Assembly (NCBI GenBank): GCA_032718475.1
Contig: JAUCBJ010005327.1
Span: 1-32,465 of the forward strand
Origin: Nemertoderma westbladi
Taxonomy: Eukaryota > Xenacoelomorpha > Nemertodermatida > Nemertodermatidae
Reading direction: 5' to 3'
Length of the DNA: 32,465 nt
Below, piece after piece: positions 9,601 through 19,798 of this stretch. Each line of letters opens with the position of its first letter. Position 1 is the stretch's first letter. The position numbers were made by a program, and so were the translations under genes. The notes below the pieces were generated by a model, which was given only the letters and a program-made list of their open reading frames with translations, was not told the DNA's origin and ran no database searches.

Positions 9601-12036
9601 TGGACTTATACCAAGGTCTTGCACACAGCCAGTTTGGTTCGTTTTCATTACGTCTAAACTACGCCAGTCATTCCCATCTCTAAAACAATCCGTACCGGAT
9701 ATCCTTGCGTCTAATTTCGTTTATGGTTAATTTCTTGTAAGGCGGAATATGTTGGATACACCATCCAACCCTTTTTTTATCGCGTTAGACAGCACCAGGT
9801 TTTTACATACTTTGGTACTAACACACCTACCAGTAAGGTTTTTACTTAACGTGCTTGATAAATAAGTAAATATAATTCGTAATCATTGGTTACTCAAGCT
9901 TCTACTTCAATAAAATATAGAGCTATTTTACGTTTTACTTAAGTTCAAAGGTTAGTCCAAATTGAAATTTTTGAAACTGATACTTTATTTTTTAATGGTA
10001 TTAAAAATTGGCTACGCTCTGCCTATGAAATAAAAAACCTAGATAATCAACATTCTTTTAAATCGGCAGTTAAATCTCACCTCCAAGTATAATAGAGTAA
10101 GTAAGTTATTAGGCTATTAATAATTTACTGTGAACTGTAATTATGTTTTATGCAATGTTTGTATATAGTTACATCTTTAACATTATGTGGACATTGGCAT
10201 GCTTTCAGCAGAGTTATAAGTAAATGTGGATGGAAATTACCACTACCAATACTAGTGCCACTACCAAATTAGTACTAGTGCCACTACCACTACCAAATTA
10301 GTACTAGTGCCACTACCAAATTAGTACTAGTGCCACTACCACTACCAAATTACCATTATATGAAAATTTAATGTACCACTAAAGTTAATTATTTCACTTC
10401 TTTGCTGATTGCAGGTATTCTAACTCTACTGCCAATCAGTTACCTTGGAAACAGGAACAAGGCGAAATGGGTTGCTGCTGGTGCTGTTTCTCAAGGTATT
10501 GGTTCATTTCTATTCTTTCTGCCCCACATTCTAACTGGTAAATATGTTATAACAGGAGCCAAAGAAGCCAATTATTGTGGAGCAACTGATTCCTCCACAA
10601 CCTGTTTACAAGAAGATTCTCAATCACCTCTCAGCAACTATTTCTACCTCTTCTGTGTCGCGCAGCTCTTTAATGGAGTTGGTATGGCAGCTTTGAGTAC
10701 TCTAGCATACACTCATCTGGATGAAAATGTCACTAGGAAAAACTCACCTGTATATTTGGGTATGCTGTCTGTTTCAGCAATTTTGGGACCAGCACTAGGA
10801 TTTGTACTTAGCGGCATATTTCTTAACATACCTACTGATTTTGAACCACAAGGGGTAGACAAAGTATCGACACTGTTTGTGGGTGCATGGTGGTTAGGTT
10901 TCATTATTGGTGCTGTAATTTGTTTCATAATCGCCATCCCTCTAAGCTGTTTTCCAGAGAAACTTTCCACATATGAGAAGGCAAATACAGATAGACCTTG
11001 CGAAGCTCACACCATTTCCTCCTCAATAAATGAAGGTGTTTCTCAACCTGGTTTCGGTATTAACATTAAAGATTTCCCCAAAGCTGTGTTCTTTCTCCTT
11101 CATAATAAAACTTTAGTTCTTTTGTGCTGTTCTAGTGCAATAGAAGCATTTGTTATTGCATCCTTTGCAACCTTTCTCATAAAGTATGTTGTGACCCAGT
11201 TTGGTGTGTCATCCAGTTGGGCATCTTATGTTATGGGGTTCATAATGGTCCCTGCTGGAGCTGGTGGAACAATCACTGGTAGTTTCATCTGTCGACAGCT
11301 CAACCTCTCCTGTGTAGGTCTTATAAAAATGTGCATAATTTGTTCATCGATGACTATAGTTTTAAGCAGCAGCTTTTTTATTACATGTCCTGGTGTTCCA
11401 GTAGCCGGACTGAACAAGAATTATGAGAGTGGGGATCCAATAGATTTTGTCAATTTTGACAGCATTTGCAACACAAACTGCTACTGTAATAATATGGTTT
11501 ATCGGCCTGTCTGCGGGATTAATAACATCACCTATTTTTCGCCTTGCTATGCGGGTTGTGATGAAAACATGGAAAATTGTGGTTGTATTCCTGGAATGGG
11601 AAAAACAGTAACCGAAAACGGATGTGCTCCAAATTGTCCTTACAAATATCTGTTTTACATTATTTTCTCTCTGCAAATATTTGCATTATTTGTAATGACA
11701 GTTCCTGCAACACAAACTCTAATCAGATGTGTAACTACTGAACAACGAAGCATTGCACTCGGAGTCAATAATATCGGATATAAATTATTAGGGTCTATCC
11801 CTGGTCCAATAATTATGGGTGTTCTTATAGACAGTGGTTGTGATGTGTGGCAAACGTCCTGTTCTGGAGATAAGTCATGTATAATCTATAATGATTATTG
11901 GATGTCAAAATATTTTCTTATTATAGTTACAGTGTTGGCGACAATGAACACAATTGTGTTTATTACTGCATATTTTGTTTATAAGGCACCCATTAGAGTT
12001 CATAATTATGACACTTCTGAACATACAGTATTGTAA
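3613..12036 (+). CDS. SLCO4A-like: organic anion transporter (SLCO4A-like), paralogue 1, two coding exons
   Basis: Exons 3613-3916 and 10415-12036 join to 641 residues, a normal length for the family. OATPs are 12-helix plasma-membrane carriers that take up organic anions such as hormone conjugates and bile-acid-like compounds; this protein's substrate is unknown. Exon 1 gives the cytosolic N-terminus and first helix (about 50-75). Exon 2 holds the OATP signature FVGAWWLGF (about 256-264) and a Kazal-like extracellular loop with about ten cysteines (about 453-510, core YRPVCGINNITYFSPCYAGC). It ends with the last helices and a charged tail. VPAGAGG and CPGVPVAGL also resemble SLCO4A proteins. 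The intron is phase 1, with donor G|GTAAGT at 3917 and acceptor GCAG|GT at 10415. No frame breaks were seen. The intron is 6.5 kb and full of mobile DNA. Confidence 0.9.
4053..5344 (-). mobile_element. Penelope-like element, 3' part: end of reverse transcriptase and GIY-YIG endonuclease
   Basis: Read on the minus strand, this resumes the reverse transcriptase at the catalytic motif YVDD (codons at 5331-5320). It then reads FTLEMGVEEGHLSFLDLVF and WYCKPTDTG, the palm/thumb region typical of Penelope-like elements. After a linker with stops comes a GIY-YIG-type domain: ICPSCKEEYVGHT (about 4651-4613), EHVRQHQ, then HIMTHSGK and LEMYYIQTRKPTINK, ending near 4370. Penelope-like elements pair such a reverse transcriptase with this endonuclease. 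Stops (for example after ATAYAPES) and frameshifts make it a pseudogene. The 3' end, 4053-4135, is repeated in inverted orientation at 9798-9890. The 5' part continues at 8477. Confidence 0.85.
5351..5462 (+). repeat. displaced endonuclease fragment at the 5' tip of LINE copy 1
   Basis: These bases match an internal part of the same LINE (compare 6091-6207), reading GIGLLMNPTAHAALDKI. They sit directly before the element's 5' UTR, which starts at 5463 (gtaggtcatgtgcgcgag; compare about 28993). The fragment lies inside the target duplication. It therefore probably arrived with the copy, for example by template switching during reverse transcription. Confidence 0.7.
7281..7597 (-). mobile_element. 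tRNA-derived SINE inserted in LINE copy 1
   Basis: The 317-base insert is flanked by TAGATG (7275-7280 and 7598-7603); the full-length LINE has this hexamer once at the matching place. On the minus strand the 5' head is tRNA-like, with a box A TGGTGTAGTGG (about 7593-7583) and a box B GGTTCGATCCT (about 7543-7533), the internal RNA polymerase III promoter. The body carries a direct duplication of a 40-base unit (7414-7453 and 7454-7493). The 3' tail ends in TTTACTTTACTTTTA. It encodes no protein and would rely on a partner LINE to move. The tRNA parent could not be named with confidence. Confidence 0.85.
8477..9560 (-). mobile_element. Penelope-like element, 5' part: N-terminus and start of reverse transcriptase
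   Basis: The minus-strand frame opens near 9560 (AVLAFQRWLLNTT) and passes one stop near 9452. It then reads 237 residues to about 8738, ending in RLYGLTKVHKVGIP, the Penelope-type fingers motif. The next recognisable piece, in another frame, is ITLFTNIPLREAV (about 8743-8705), so the part normally between them is deleted. It continues through KFIGL, NYVCQKDGFAMGSLLGP (about 8578-8528) and, after a frameshift, HLTNIFLSQF. The LINE then interrupts it at 8476 and the frame resumes with YVDD at 5331. These motifs and their order are diagnostic of Penelope-like reverse transcriptases. The copy is dead. Confidence 0.85.
9600..9890 (+). mobile_element. inverted partial second copy of the Penelope 3' end
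   Basis: The plus strand here matches the minus strand of 4053-4800 (shared: catctctaaaaca, ggatatccttgcgtctaat, ggaatatgttgga). It runs into the GIY-YIG start, then an internal deletion joins cagcaccagg directly to the terminal segment tttttacatactttgg. The last 90 bases match 4053-4135 inverted. Extra partial copies at the 5' side, inverted or direct, are a known habit of Penelope-like elements, so this probably belongs to the same insertion. Confidence 0.8.
9962..10205 (+). mobile_element. CR1-like LINE 3' fragment
   Basis: The plus strand matches the complement of about 780-1045. Shared landmarks are aacctagataatcaacattc, tttaaatc.gcagttaaatctcacct and gttacatctttaac. It covers the C-terminal residues of the reverse transcriptase (SFKSAVKSHL) plus 3' UTR, and is more decayed than the copy at 549-1783. 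Confidence 0.75.
10238..10355 (+). repeat. minisatellite, 23- and 29-base units
   Basis: Tandem copies of ccactaccaaattagtactagtg, with longer versions that carry an extra ccacta. About four units lie some 60 bases before the 3' splice site of the paralogue 1 intron. Confidence 0.85.
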
Positions 12037-12280
12037 TTGTTATGGCAAATGTTTCCTTGCAAATTATAGCTAATATAATAATTTATTACAGGGGATAAAA
12101 GTAGAAGTTTTTTCACAAACCTCGAGGCATTTTATTTACCGAGCATCATCGAGGTTAGAAAAAAATGTTCTACGTTTTTTTCCCATGTAATACGCAATTT
12201 TATTCTTAAATTGGTACTTTTTGTTGCTCAATTTCTTAATAAAAGATAGATGCGAATAAAAGATAGTGTTACAAAATAAA
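12037..12280 (+). terminator. 3' UTR and candidate poly(A) signals of transporter paralogue 1
   Basis: Three AATAAA hexamers follow the stop codon at 12238-12243, 12255-12260 and 12275-12280, about 200-240 bases downstream. Any of them could direct cleavage. This is inference from spacing alone. Confidence 0.45.
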
Positions 12281-12767
12281 TTGAACTGTAGTATTTTACT
12301 ATATTGCTTCCATAGTTACTGCGATTCAAATTATTGTACTCTTCAACTCCTGATGTTGCCTTACTCAATGTTAAATAATTTAGTGTTCTCGAATATTTAT
12401 TACGTAACTAGAGAGCCGCTTAACTACATAATCTAATATTGGATATTGATTTCCGTGTTGGAGTACGCCGCGCAGACACTAAAGTTGCCATAACTTTTGA
12501 GTGTGCGAATGGATTTTGCTCAAATCACTTGCAAACCTTTTCTACGTCGATGCTCTTTCAGCTCATGTAATTTTGTATTCATATAAATTTAAGAAATTCC
12601 ATAAAAAATATTTTTATTTTACTTTTTAAGCCGGTAAAAAAAAAGTAAAATCAATGCAATCTTATTGATTAATTTTTTTCCATAGGGAAAACAGTAATCC
12701 TTTTTCTCCCGATTTTGAGAAATATTCGATCGAAAAAGTAACAATTTAAGAATAAAATGAATTACCC
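12186..12767. repeat. possible TIR element of about 580 bases
   Basis: An inverted repeat of about 33 bases pairs 12187-12222 (core ttttattcttaaattg) with about 12733-12765 (core caatttaagaataaaat), with one or two mismatches. The interior is AT-rich without a reading frame. It may be a MITE overlapping the transporter's 3' end, but no target duplication is clear. Confidence 0.4.
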
Positions 12768-14252
12768 TATTTCCATTCTTTTAATAGCGACATAACTAAG
12801 TAAACTATTTTCTATATGTTATGTATTTATATAATAAATTATTTAATGTGTTAAATAAATGATGGCCTTTGAGTGAGAAAATATTTATTCAACCCAGTGA
12901 CTGGCTGTAGTTCGCCCATGATTGCGTTCTTTTTGGATTGATTAGGATTAAGTCAGTACAGTGAGGCATTTGTTTGCCAAAACCAATTCACCTGTACTGC
13001 GTGGCAGTAGACACATGTATATGAATTATTCATTCATACGTACTGTAGGTATGTGGCAGTTTGAGCCCGTTGTGAAGGAAAAAAGGAAATAATTTGTATA
13101 AAATCTTATGAAAAGGACCCTGCTTCCAAAAATATGAAATACAAACTGGATTACTAGAAGTTGTGCCTGAAAATGACAGTACATTTCCAGCACAGCAGAA
13201 TGGTATCTTCTAGAACTCTATAACCAGTTATAATAGCCCCCCCCCCCCCCCCCACCACCACCTCCTTTATGGCACACGGCCCCCGAAACCGGATAACAAA
13301 ACCAACCCCAAAGACACGCAGCATTGATATCGAACCCAACTGCCAATTTATTAATAAAACTTCATAAAGGCATGGCCCTTATGCAGGCTGTACGCACGCA
13401 GGTCTGCGTTGTAAGCTGCAAAATCTGCGAAATGTCTCCCAAGCAATTAACCTGATCTCTAAGAACAAGGCTGCAGCAAATTTCATAATATCCAACAGAG
13501 CACGTGTGGCCTCCAACAGTCTCCATGACAAGGTAAGAAGGTGCAGTGTTGACTAACAACATGATCGCTTGACAAATCGTGTGAAAGATTTATTCTAGAA
13601 ATTTGGTTCTTCTGATTTAAATTAATCTTCCACAATATTAACAAGAGGCACTGAATATGCAGAAAAAAGTATATATAAACAAATATACAGAACTGTTATA
13701 TTTACTTAAAAATAAAATCGTGATCCAAAGTTCAATAGATTTGTTTGCCTTATGCGGCCCGCCATACATATAACATAAATTTATCACTATTACATTATCT
13801 ATCAGGTAAAATATCAAATTATGAAGTTTGTTGTCAACACTCTATGTTGATACATAATATAGTTCTATCAAATAAATAATTTGTATTCACGGAGTTTTTA
13901 ATTAATTTGATATTTTATTATTCGCAACCAGAGGGCTAAAGCTGCGAGCTTAGCTTCCAAATGCGTCATGGCTCCCACTTTTAATGACATCATAACCGTT
14001 GCTATGTTACTTTTCTTGGGTTCCACCCAATCTTAGTAAAAAACCAATAAGATAGCTGCTTTCCAGCTGAAACTGAATAGGCCAAATTACAAGTTGATTT
14101 ATACAAGGAGAGAAAACAGCAGCAACATGCAATACGCACGAATATAGCGTCCATCATCTATGTATTATTTATGTGTACAGTTTACAATTGAAGATTGAAT
14201 ATGGGAACTGTTTTAATAGATTATTGATGTAAAAATACGAAAATTATATATA
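12768..14252. other. intergenic spacer between the two transporters
   Basis: AT-rich DNA without a credible gene. It holds a poly(C) run (about 13238-13254) and a small inverted repeat pairing about 13805-13821 (ggtaaaatatcaaatta) with 13903-13920. The last few hundred bases must include the 5' UTR, and probably the promoter, of paralogue 2. No single element can be pinned. Confidence 0.5.
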
Positions 14253-17200
14253 ATGCAATCGAATTGCAATAATAGCAGCATATTGGGAGTGAATGGATCG
14301 CTGGTGGTGGAATGCAGTGAATCTATTGAAATGCTCACAAGTGACATTCATGCAACTAAACCCAACGTTGAACACCATAAATGTGGTTGGTTGTGTTTGG
14401 CTCATTCCAGACTGGAGTGGTTTAACAAACCAGAATGGTTGTTGGTATTTCTTGGAATATTTACCATGGTTCAACAGATGGTTGTTAATGGTTACATAAA
14501 CTCTAGTATACAGACTTTAGAACGGAGATTCCATTTAACGAGCACACAGTCTGGAGTTCTTGTGGGTTTCTATGAAATTGGAGGTAAGTAAATAAGTTTC
14601 TGCTAAAAAAAAACAATAGAATTCCAAATCGTCCGATAGATTATATTATAGATTATATTAGATTATGTTTATTAACTTCATAACTTCACAATTTAGTGCA
14701 ATTTAATGCCCCATTATTGTACATAAAATAAATAACTATGGACTACAGTTAGACATCAATGAACCATATAATTATAGTAACAATAAGCAAACAAACAGCA
14801 ATAGCCTGCACCAGGTTCTATTAATTATTAAACGAAAATATAATAATAAAGTATGCACCGCCTAATAATTCTAAATTAATTTTATTTATTTAATTCACCC
14901 AGATTTTATTTCTCTTGATTTATTTATCTCGCTTTGAAGAATTGGAACAATGTTATTTTAAAGATCAGAGAGGAATTGCTTTAAATATCATCATTATCAG
15001 TTAGTTTTATTCAGTTAAGAAAAAATTAGTTATGAAAAAAATTAGTTCTGGTAAACTATACATGTATAATATTTTTATATTTCCAAGATGTATAGCTATC
15101 TATTGATCTATATATCGTACGTACCAGTTCTCTAATTAAACTGGAGTTACACAACGTTTTATCGACTATGAAACATATATAATAATGTAGTGATGAACAA
15201 TCATAAAAAATATACCTATGCATAACGTATGCATCATATCAATATTTGTAACGTATTAAAATAATTAATATAATATAATAACGAACCTGCCTATTAATAG
15301 GCCAGGGTAGTTCTTGTCAGGAGTTGAGCCATTTAAAAACACGATTGTTAAAAATTGTTAAAAACACGGTTGTGTGTGTGTGTGTGTATAACCATCCAAT
15401 ATCTCAAAAACTCAAGCAGGTACGCAAAAATTTTAATAACAAACTCTCCATAAATTTTGGTTGCGCACAAGGCTGTATATTTTTTGTGGCGTTTCGATCA
15501 CGGGGTCACTGAAAAATAGCGGTTTTGAAACTTTAAAGTCGAATTTCACCGATTTCAACTCGTCGAGTATGCACCAACTTTTTTATTTGAGATATTCAGT
15601 CATCTGAGCAACATATTTGAGCCTCAGAATCTTTTCAAATATCGCCAATCTCGCACAGAACGTCGCCAAAATTTGTTAGTCCGGCAAAAAAACGCACAAA
15701 TTCGTCTAAAAGAGTAAATTATTTAATTGCTGAATAATATGATTCAACTAGAAAAGCCAGCCAGCTGGCTGTAAGGAGACCGTCCATATAGACAAACGTA
15801 GTGTTAGTTGTGTCCCTCCTCTTTCATTATCATCAACTCCCTCCCACATAACATAGCACTGAGATGATTCACTGGGAAGAGCTATTCATCTGGTGTGGTA
15901 ATACATTATACAAACATATAGTTGATGTTTGATTACTGTCTGGGTTAGAGTGAGATAGTAATATATTTGGCAAGTAATATACTTATCTGCAGTTTGGGCT
16001 ATCCATTCAATAAATAGTAGTAGCTTACTAGGCCCACATGTACCAGCAGCTGGTGTTTCTATCGTTGAGTTAATGGCAATTATCGTGTTTTCATTTTCGC
16101 TCACTCAGGGTACTGCGGTACTGGTTTGAGGGGCAGGTTCGTTTATAGCCAGCTTGCTGGCTTTCTAGTAATAATATATATATATATAATAATTCAAATT
16201 TTAGTATCCTTGCTCTCTGCACCACTGTTACTTCATAGAAATTTAGAATGTGAAATTTGTAGCAACCAAAATATGTAATACATTTTATGGTTAGTGGTTA
16301 CTGGTTACTGGTAATAGTTACAGACATATGTGGGATGGTAACACACCCCGTATATTATGATTAATATTCTTAATTGGGGGTTTGGGATTGGGTGCAATCT
16401 TCGCCCAGCTCAAAGAAATTTTCCGCCGAGGAAAATCTTCGCCACAATTAATGGAAAGGAGCAGGTTACAAAGGCATTTAATTTTAACCAAATCAATAAG
16501 CTGGAGACATAACAATGTTACATTTTCTTAATCAACCAGACAATTTGTAGATCCATTTACTTTATATTTATTTAACAATTATCTAATTAAAATTTGATTT
16601 ATTTTTTTTATAGGTATTCTTAGCCTTATTCCAATCAGTTACCTTGGTAACAAGAACAAGGCAAAGTGGGTTGCTGCTGGTGCTGTTTCTCAAGGTATTG
16701 GTTCATTTCTATTCTTTCTGCCCCACATTCTAACTGGTAAATATATTGTAACAGGAGCCAAAGAAGCCAATTATTGTGGGGCAAGTGATTCCTCAGATAC
16801 TTGCCTTGAAACATCAACTTCACAACTCAGCAACTTCATCTTCCTATTCTGTGTCGCTCAACTATTTCATGGAGTTGGTATGGCAACTCTAAGCACATTG
16901 GGATTTACTCATTTAGACGACAATGTTTTGAAAAGAAATTCACCTGTGTATTTGGGTATCCTGTATGCAACAGCAGTGCTTGGACCAGCATTAGGATTTG
17001 TACTAAGTGGGATATTTCTCGGTATACCGACGGATTTCTCAAACCAAGGTGTTGAACCAGAATCTACAATGTTTGTTGGTTCTTGGTGGTTGGGTTTCAT
17101 TATCAGTGCCGTTATTTGTTGCATAATAGCCTTCCCACTAAGCTGCTTCCCAGATAAACTTTCAACTTATGATAAGGTACATGCCGCACGATCCAATGAA

Positions 17201-18205
17201 GCTCATATGACCTCTCTGAAGGAAGATATAGAAACCAAATCACGAGTAGATATGAATACCATCTACAAGGATTTGCCTAAGGCTATCTTTACACTATTTC
17301 ACAATCCAACCTTCGTTCTCATGTGCTGTTCCAGCGCCATAAGCGCATTTGTAATTGCCTCTCTGGGTACATTCATAGTAAAGTATTTGATAACCCAATT
17401 TAGTTTGTCATCCAGTTGGGCTTCTTATGTGATGGGGTTTATAATGGTACCAGCTGGTGCTGGTGGGGCCATTACTGGTAGTTTCATTTGCCGACAACTC
17501 AACCTCACATGTGTTGGTTTCATCAAGATGTGCATAGTTTGTGCCATTTTAACTGTTGCCTTTAGCAGTTCTTTTTTGGTATCTTGTACAGGATTATCCA
17601 TTGTCACTGATCAAATCAACATTATCGGCAACGTTTCGATTTCTTGCAACACAAACTGTCATTGCAATGATATGATTTACCGACCAGTTTGTGGCACCAA
17701 CAACCTAACTTACTATTCAGCGTGTTATGCCGGATGCGATGAAAATATAGAAAACTGCTCCTGCATCCCTGGCGATAACAATTCTGCGAAAGAACATGTT
17801 TGCCTGTCACACTGCTCATCTAAATATATTTTTTACATACTTTTAGCTTTGTTAGTGTTTGTGTTTTTTATAATGACTATTGCAGGGATGCAAATTTTGC
17901 TTCGCTGTGTTTCAAACCAACAACGAAGTTTAGCATTGGGTATAAACAATGTTGGTTTTAAATTATTGGGTACAATTCCTGGGCCCATTGTTCTAGGTCA
18001 TCTGATAGACACAGGATGTGAGGCCTGGCAGTCGACATGCTCTGGAGATAAAACTTGTGTTATTTACAATAATCATTTGATGTCCACGTATTTTTTAATG
18101 ATAATAGGAACTACAACCATCCTCAATAGTATTGTCTATGTAGCTATGCATTTCGTATACAAACCAACTAATTTTAAACTTAGCGGAGAAATTAATGTAA
18201 ATTAA
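14253..18205 (+). CDS. SLCO4A-like: organic anion transporter (SLCO4A-like), paralogue 2, two coding exons
   Basis: Exons 14253-14583 and 16614-18205 join to 640 residues, with the layout of paralogue 1. A cytosolic N-terminus (with CGWLCLAHSRLEWFNKPEW) leads into the first helix. The OATP signature FVGSWWLGF lies at about 264-272 and the Kazal-like cysteine-rich loop at about 455-511 (core YRPVCGTNNLTYYSACYAGC). The intron is again phase 1 within a Gly codon (donor GTAAGT at 14584, acceptor TATAG|GT at 16614), so it predates the duplication. The ATG is the first in frame after an upstream TAG. Exon 2 is open from its first base although its first ATG is only at residue 200, so the exon-1 join is needed. 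The expected role is organic-anion uptake at the plasma membrane; the substrate is unknown. N-terminal, loop and C-terminal sequences differ most from paralogue 1. Confidence 0.9.
14584..16613 (+). other. intron of transporter paralogue 2
   Basis: A 2030-base GT-AG intron that is strongly AT-rich. It contains gattatatta-type repeats (about 14636-14670), a (TG)n run (15370-15388) and a (TA)n run (16171-16190). No transposon with recognisable coding sequence was found. A moderately GC-richer stretch at 15470-15720 (starting gtggcgtttcgatcacgggg) may be an unknown repeat. Confidence 0.75.
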
Positions 18206-18386
18206 TAATATTATAATTTTAATTTTAATTGATTTGGTTTTAATATTCCATCAATTAGTAAGTAACACTTTATACAATTGAAGAACTACTTGCACTATTC
18301 TACCTCCAGTATGCAATAGGATTAAATATGAAGAATAAATGAAAGATTATTTCATGATAAATAAATTACAATTATTTAATTAGACA
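18206..18386 (+). terminator. 3' UTR of transporter paralogue 2 with candidate poly(A) signal
   Basis: AT-rich sequence with AATAAA at 18334-18339, about 130 bases after the stop. The decayed LINE fragment starts immediately after this stretch. Confidence 0.45.
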
Positions 18387-19085
18387 TTGGTGAACCTGAG
18401 GCAAGTCCCTAGACTAGCCTCAGTTAATACCATAACTCTCGGGTCCCTAATAATGCGACAAGGCGAGCTAACATACCTGGCAGACAAGCTTTGCCTTAGC
18501 GCTGAGAGTGTTAGTCTATTGATCAAACCAATTGCACATGCAGCATTGGACAAAATAGACCAAATCTCCAACCGCATCATCCCGTTGCCACTTCTCATGT
18601 TCTGGAAGACTAGCTGAGAAGTTTCCTAAGGTGGTTCTGATTGTGTGCTATTCTCCAACTAGTGTTTCCCCAGTAGAGGAGGTGGAAAATTTCTACCACA
18701 ATCTACAATCAGCTACTGATGGAGTGGATCAGCATGAATTCTTAACATTCCTGTGTGACTTTAAAGTAAGTCTGCATCAATCCATCACATCCCCATGGGT
18801 CTATAACGATAGCGTTTACCGAAATTCCGTCCATCCCCAGGATTTCATCTCCGGAAATGGGTTGTTTTTTGCTGGAACCCTTTCAATAAGCGAACTCTGG
18901 GCAGTAGTGCATTTACACTTCGACCATTATCCAGTAATAACCGCCAAAATGTGGCCAAGGTAAGTAAGACTTAGTTTCTGCGCTAGTTATACTGCCTTCA
19001 CAGAGGAAGTTGAGTTAGCAGCAGCAGAAACAGTTCCTGTACACCCTCATAGCAGAAAAAGGGCCCCCTGGACTGGAATTCCCCT
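18387..19085 (+). pseudogene. decayed endonuclease fragment of RTE-like family A
   Basis: This matches the family A endonuclease region in order but with several deletions. VNLRQVPRLASVNT (18388-) is followed by a loss that includes the VQEHR motif. Then come IAHAALDKIDQISNRI (18529-), VLIVCYSPTSVSPVEEVENFY (18631-) and a block with FLCDFKVSLHQ, where the catalytic GDFNA is altered. A short piece of the SDH region follows (about 18905-18960), then the ETVPVHPHSRKRAPW region. Frame breaks and altered catalytic residues exclude function. No tail or target duplication was found, so the ends are approximate. Confidence 0.8.
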
Positions 19086-19530
19086 GGAATTAGTAAGTGC
19101 TGAAAGGACTTATTTAGGCAAGAATCAGTTAATATCACCTGGCAGCAATACTAGAGCGGAATGTTTAATTATTTTACTTCCCTCCTGTTTCACTCTAAAA
19201 TAATTGAGGCCGTTAGGTTCGCTGTTAGAGATCTAGGATATGCAATGTATGTTGTGGCCTAGATTGGAGGGCAAGTGTCAGGAGAAAGTTGCTGAACTGG
19301 TGAGCGATAGTGATGATAACTGAACGCGCCTTTATCGCTGTTTTAACCCCCAGTGAGGTGCTTCCTCATTTTCTCCCTTAATGAACAAAATCATATTAAA
19401 ATAAAATTTATTTTAATAATCCCCCCCCCCACCCCCCCCCCCCCCCCACCACCCCCCTCAGTCAATGGTGTTTTGTGATGCAGCCATTAATTCTCTGTAA
19501 ATAGGTTTTTGCCCAGGTCACCGGTGGTAT
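19086..19530. other. spacer with poly(C) tract
   Basis: No gene seen. A nearly pure C tract with scattered A lies at about 19422-19458. The 14-base string atgcagccattaat at 19478-19491 recurs at 19796-19809, on the far side of the hairpin element. Confidence 0.5.
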
Positions 19531-19798
19531 CATAATAGACAATGAGTTAGTGCATTTAGAAGGACCTTTTTCTAAGTGACCAAAAATATAATTTAAAATG
19601 AAATAACCGAGTATATTTCGGGCAACAGCCCTTTGTACTTCCTATGTACTTCTGTACTTTACACCTGCATGCAGTTTAACTGAATTGAGTTGATAAAGGG
19701 ATGTTGCCCGAAATATACTCGGTTATTTCATTTTAAATTATATTTTTGGTCACTTAGAAAAAGGTCCTTCTAAACGCACTAACTCATTGTCTATTATG
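19531..19798. mobile_element. hairpin element with near-perfect 104-base arms
   Basis: Bases 19531-19634 are complementary to 19695-19798 with two mismatches and no gaps by eye (tips cataatagacaatgagttag and its complement). The loop is 60 bases. It has no coding sequence and looks like a young foldback or MITE insertion. The near identity of the arms means either recent origin or ongoing copying between them. Confidence 0.85.

Larger units (their letters stand above)
3917..10414 (+). other. intron of transporter paralogue 1, filled with nested transposons
   Basis: The GT-AG intron has donor GTAAGT at 3917 and acceptor ...GATTGCAG ending at 10414. From left to right it holds about 135 bases of unique DNA and the 3' half of a Penelope-like element (minus). 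A family A LINE (plus) with an inner SINE follows. Then come the 5' half of the Penelope element, an inverted partial Penelope copy, a CR1-like tail and a minisatellite about 60 bases before the acceptor. At 6498 bases it is about three times longer than the matching intron in paralogue 2, and the excess is explained by these insertions. Confidence 0.85.

Noticed and set aside
13154-13339. Minus-strand frame of 61 residues with a Gly run
   Set aside because: The Gly run comes from the poly(C) tract; there is no other coding evidence.
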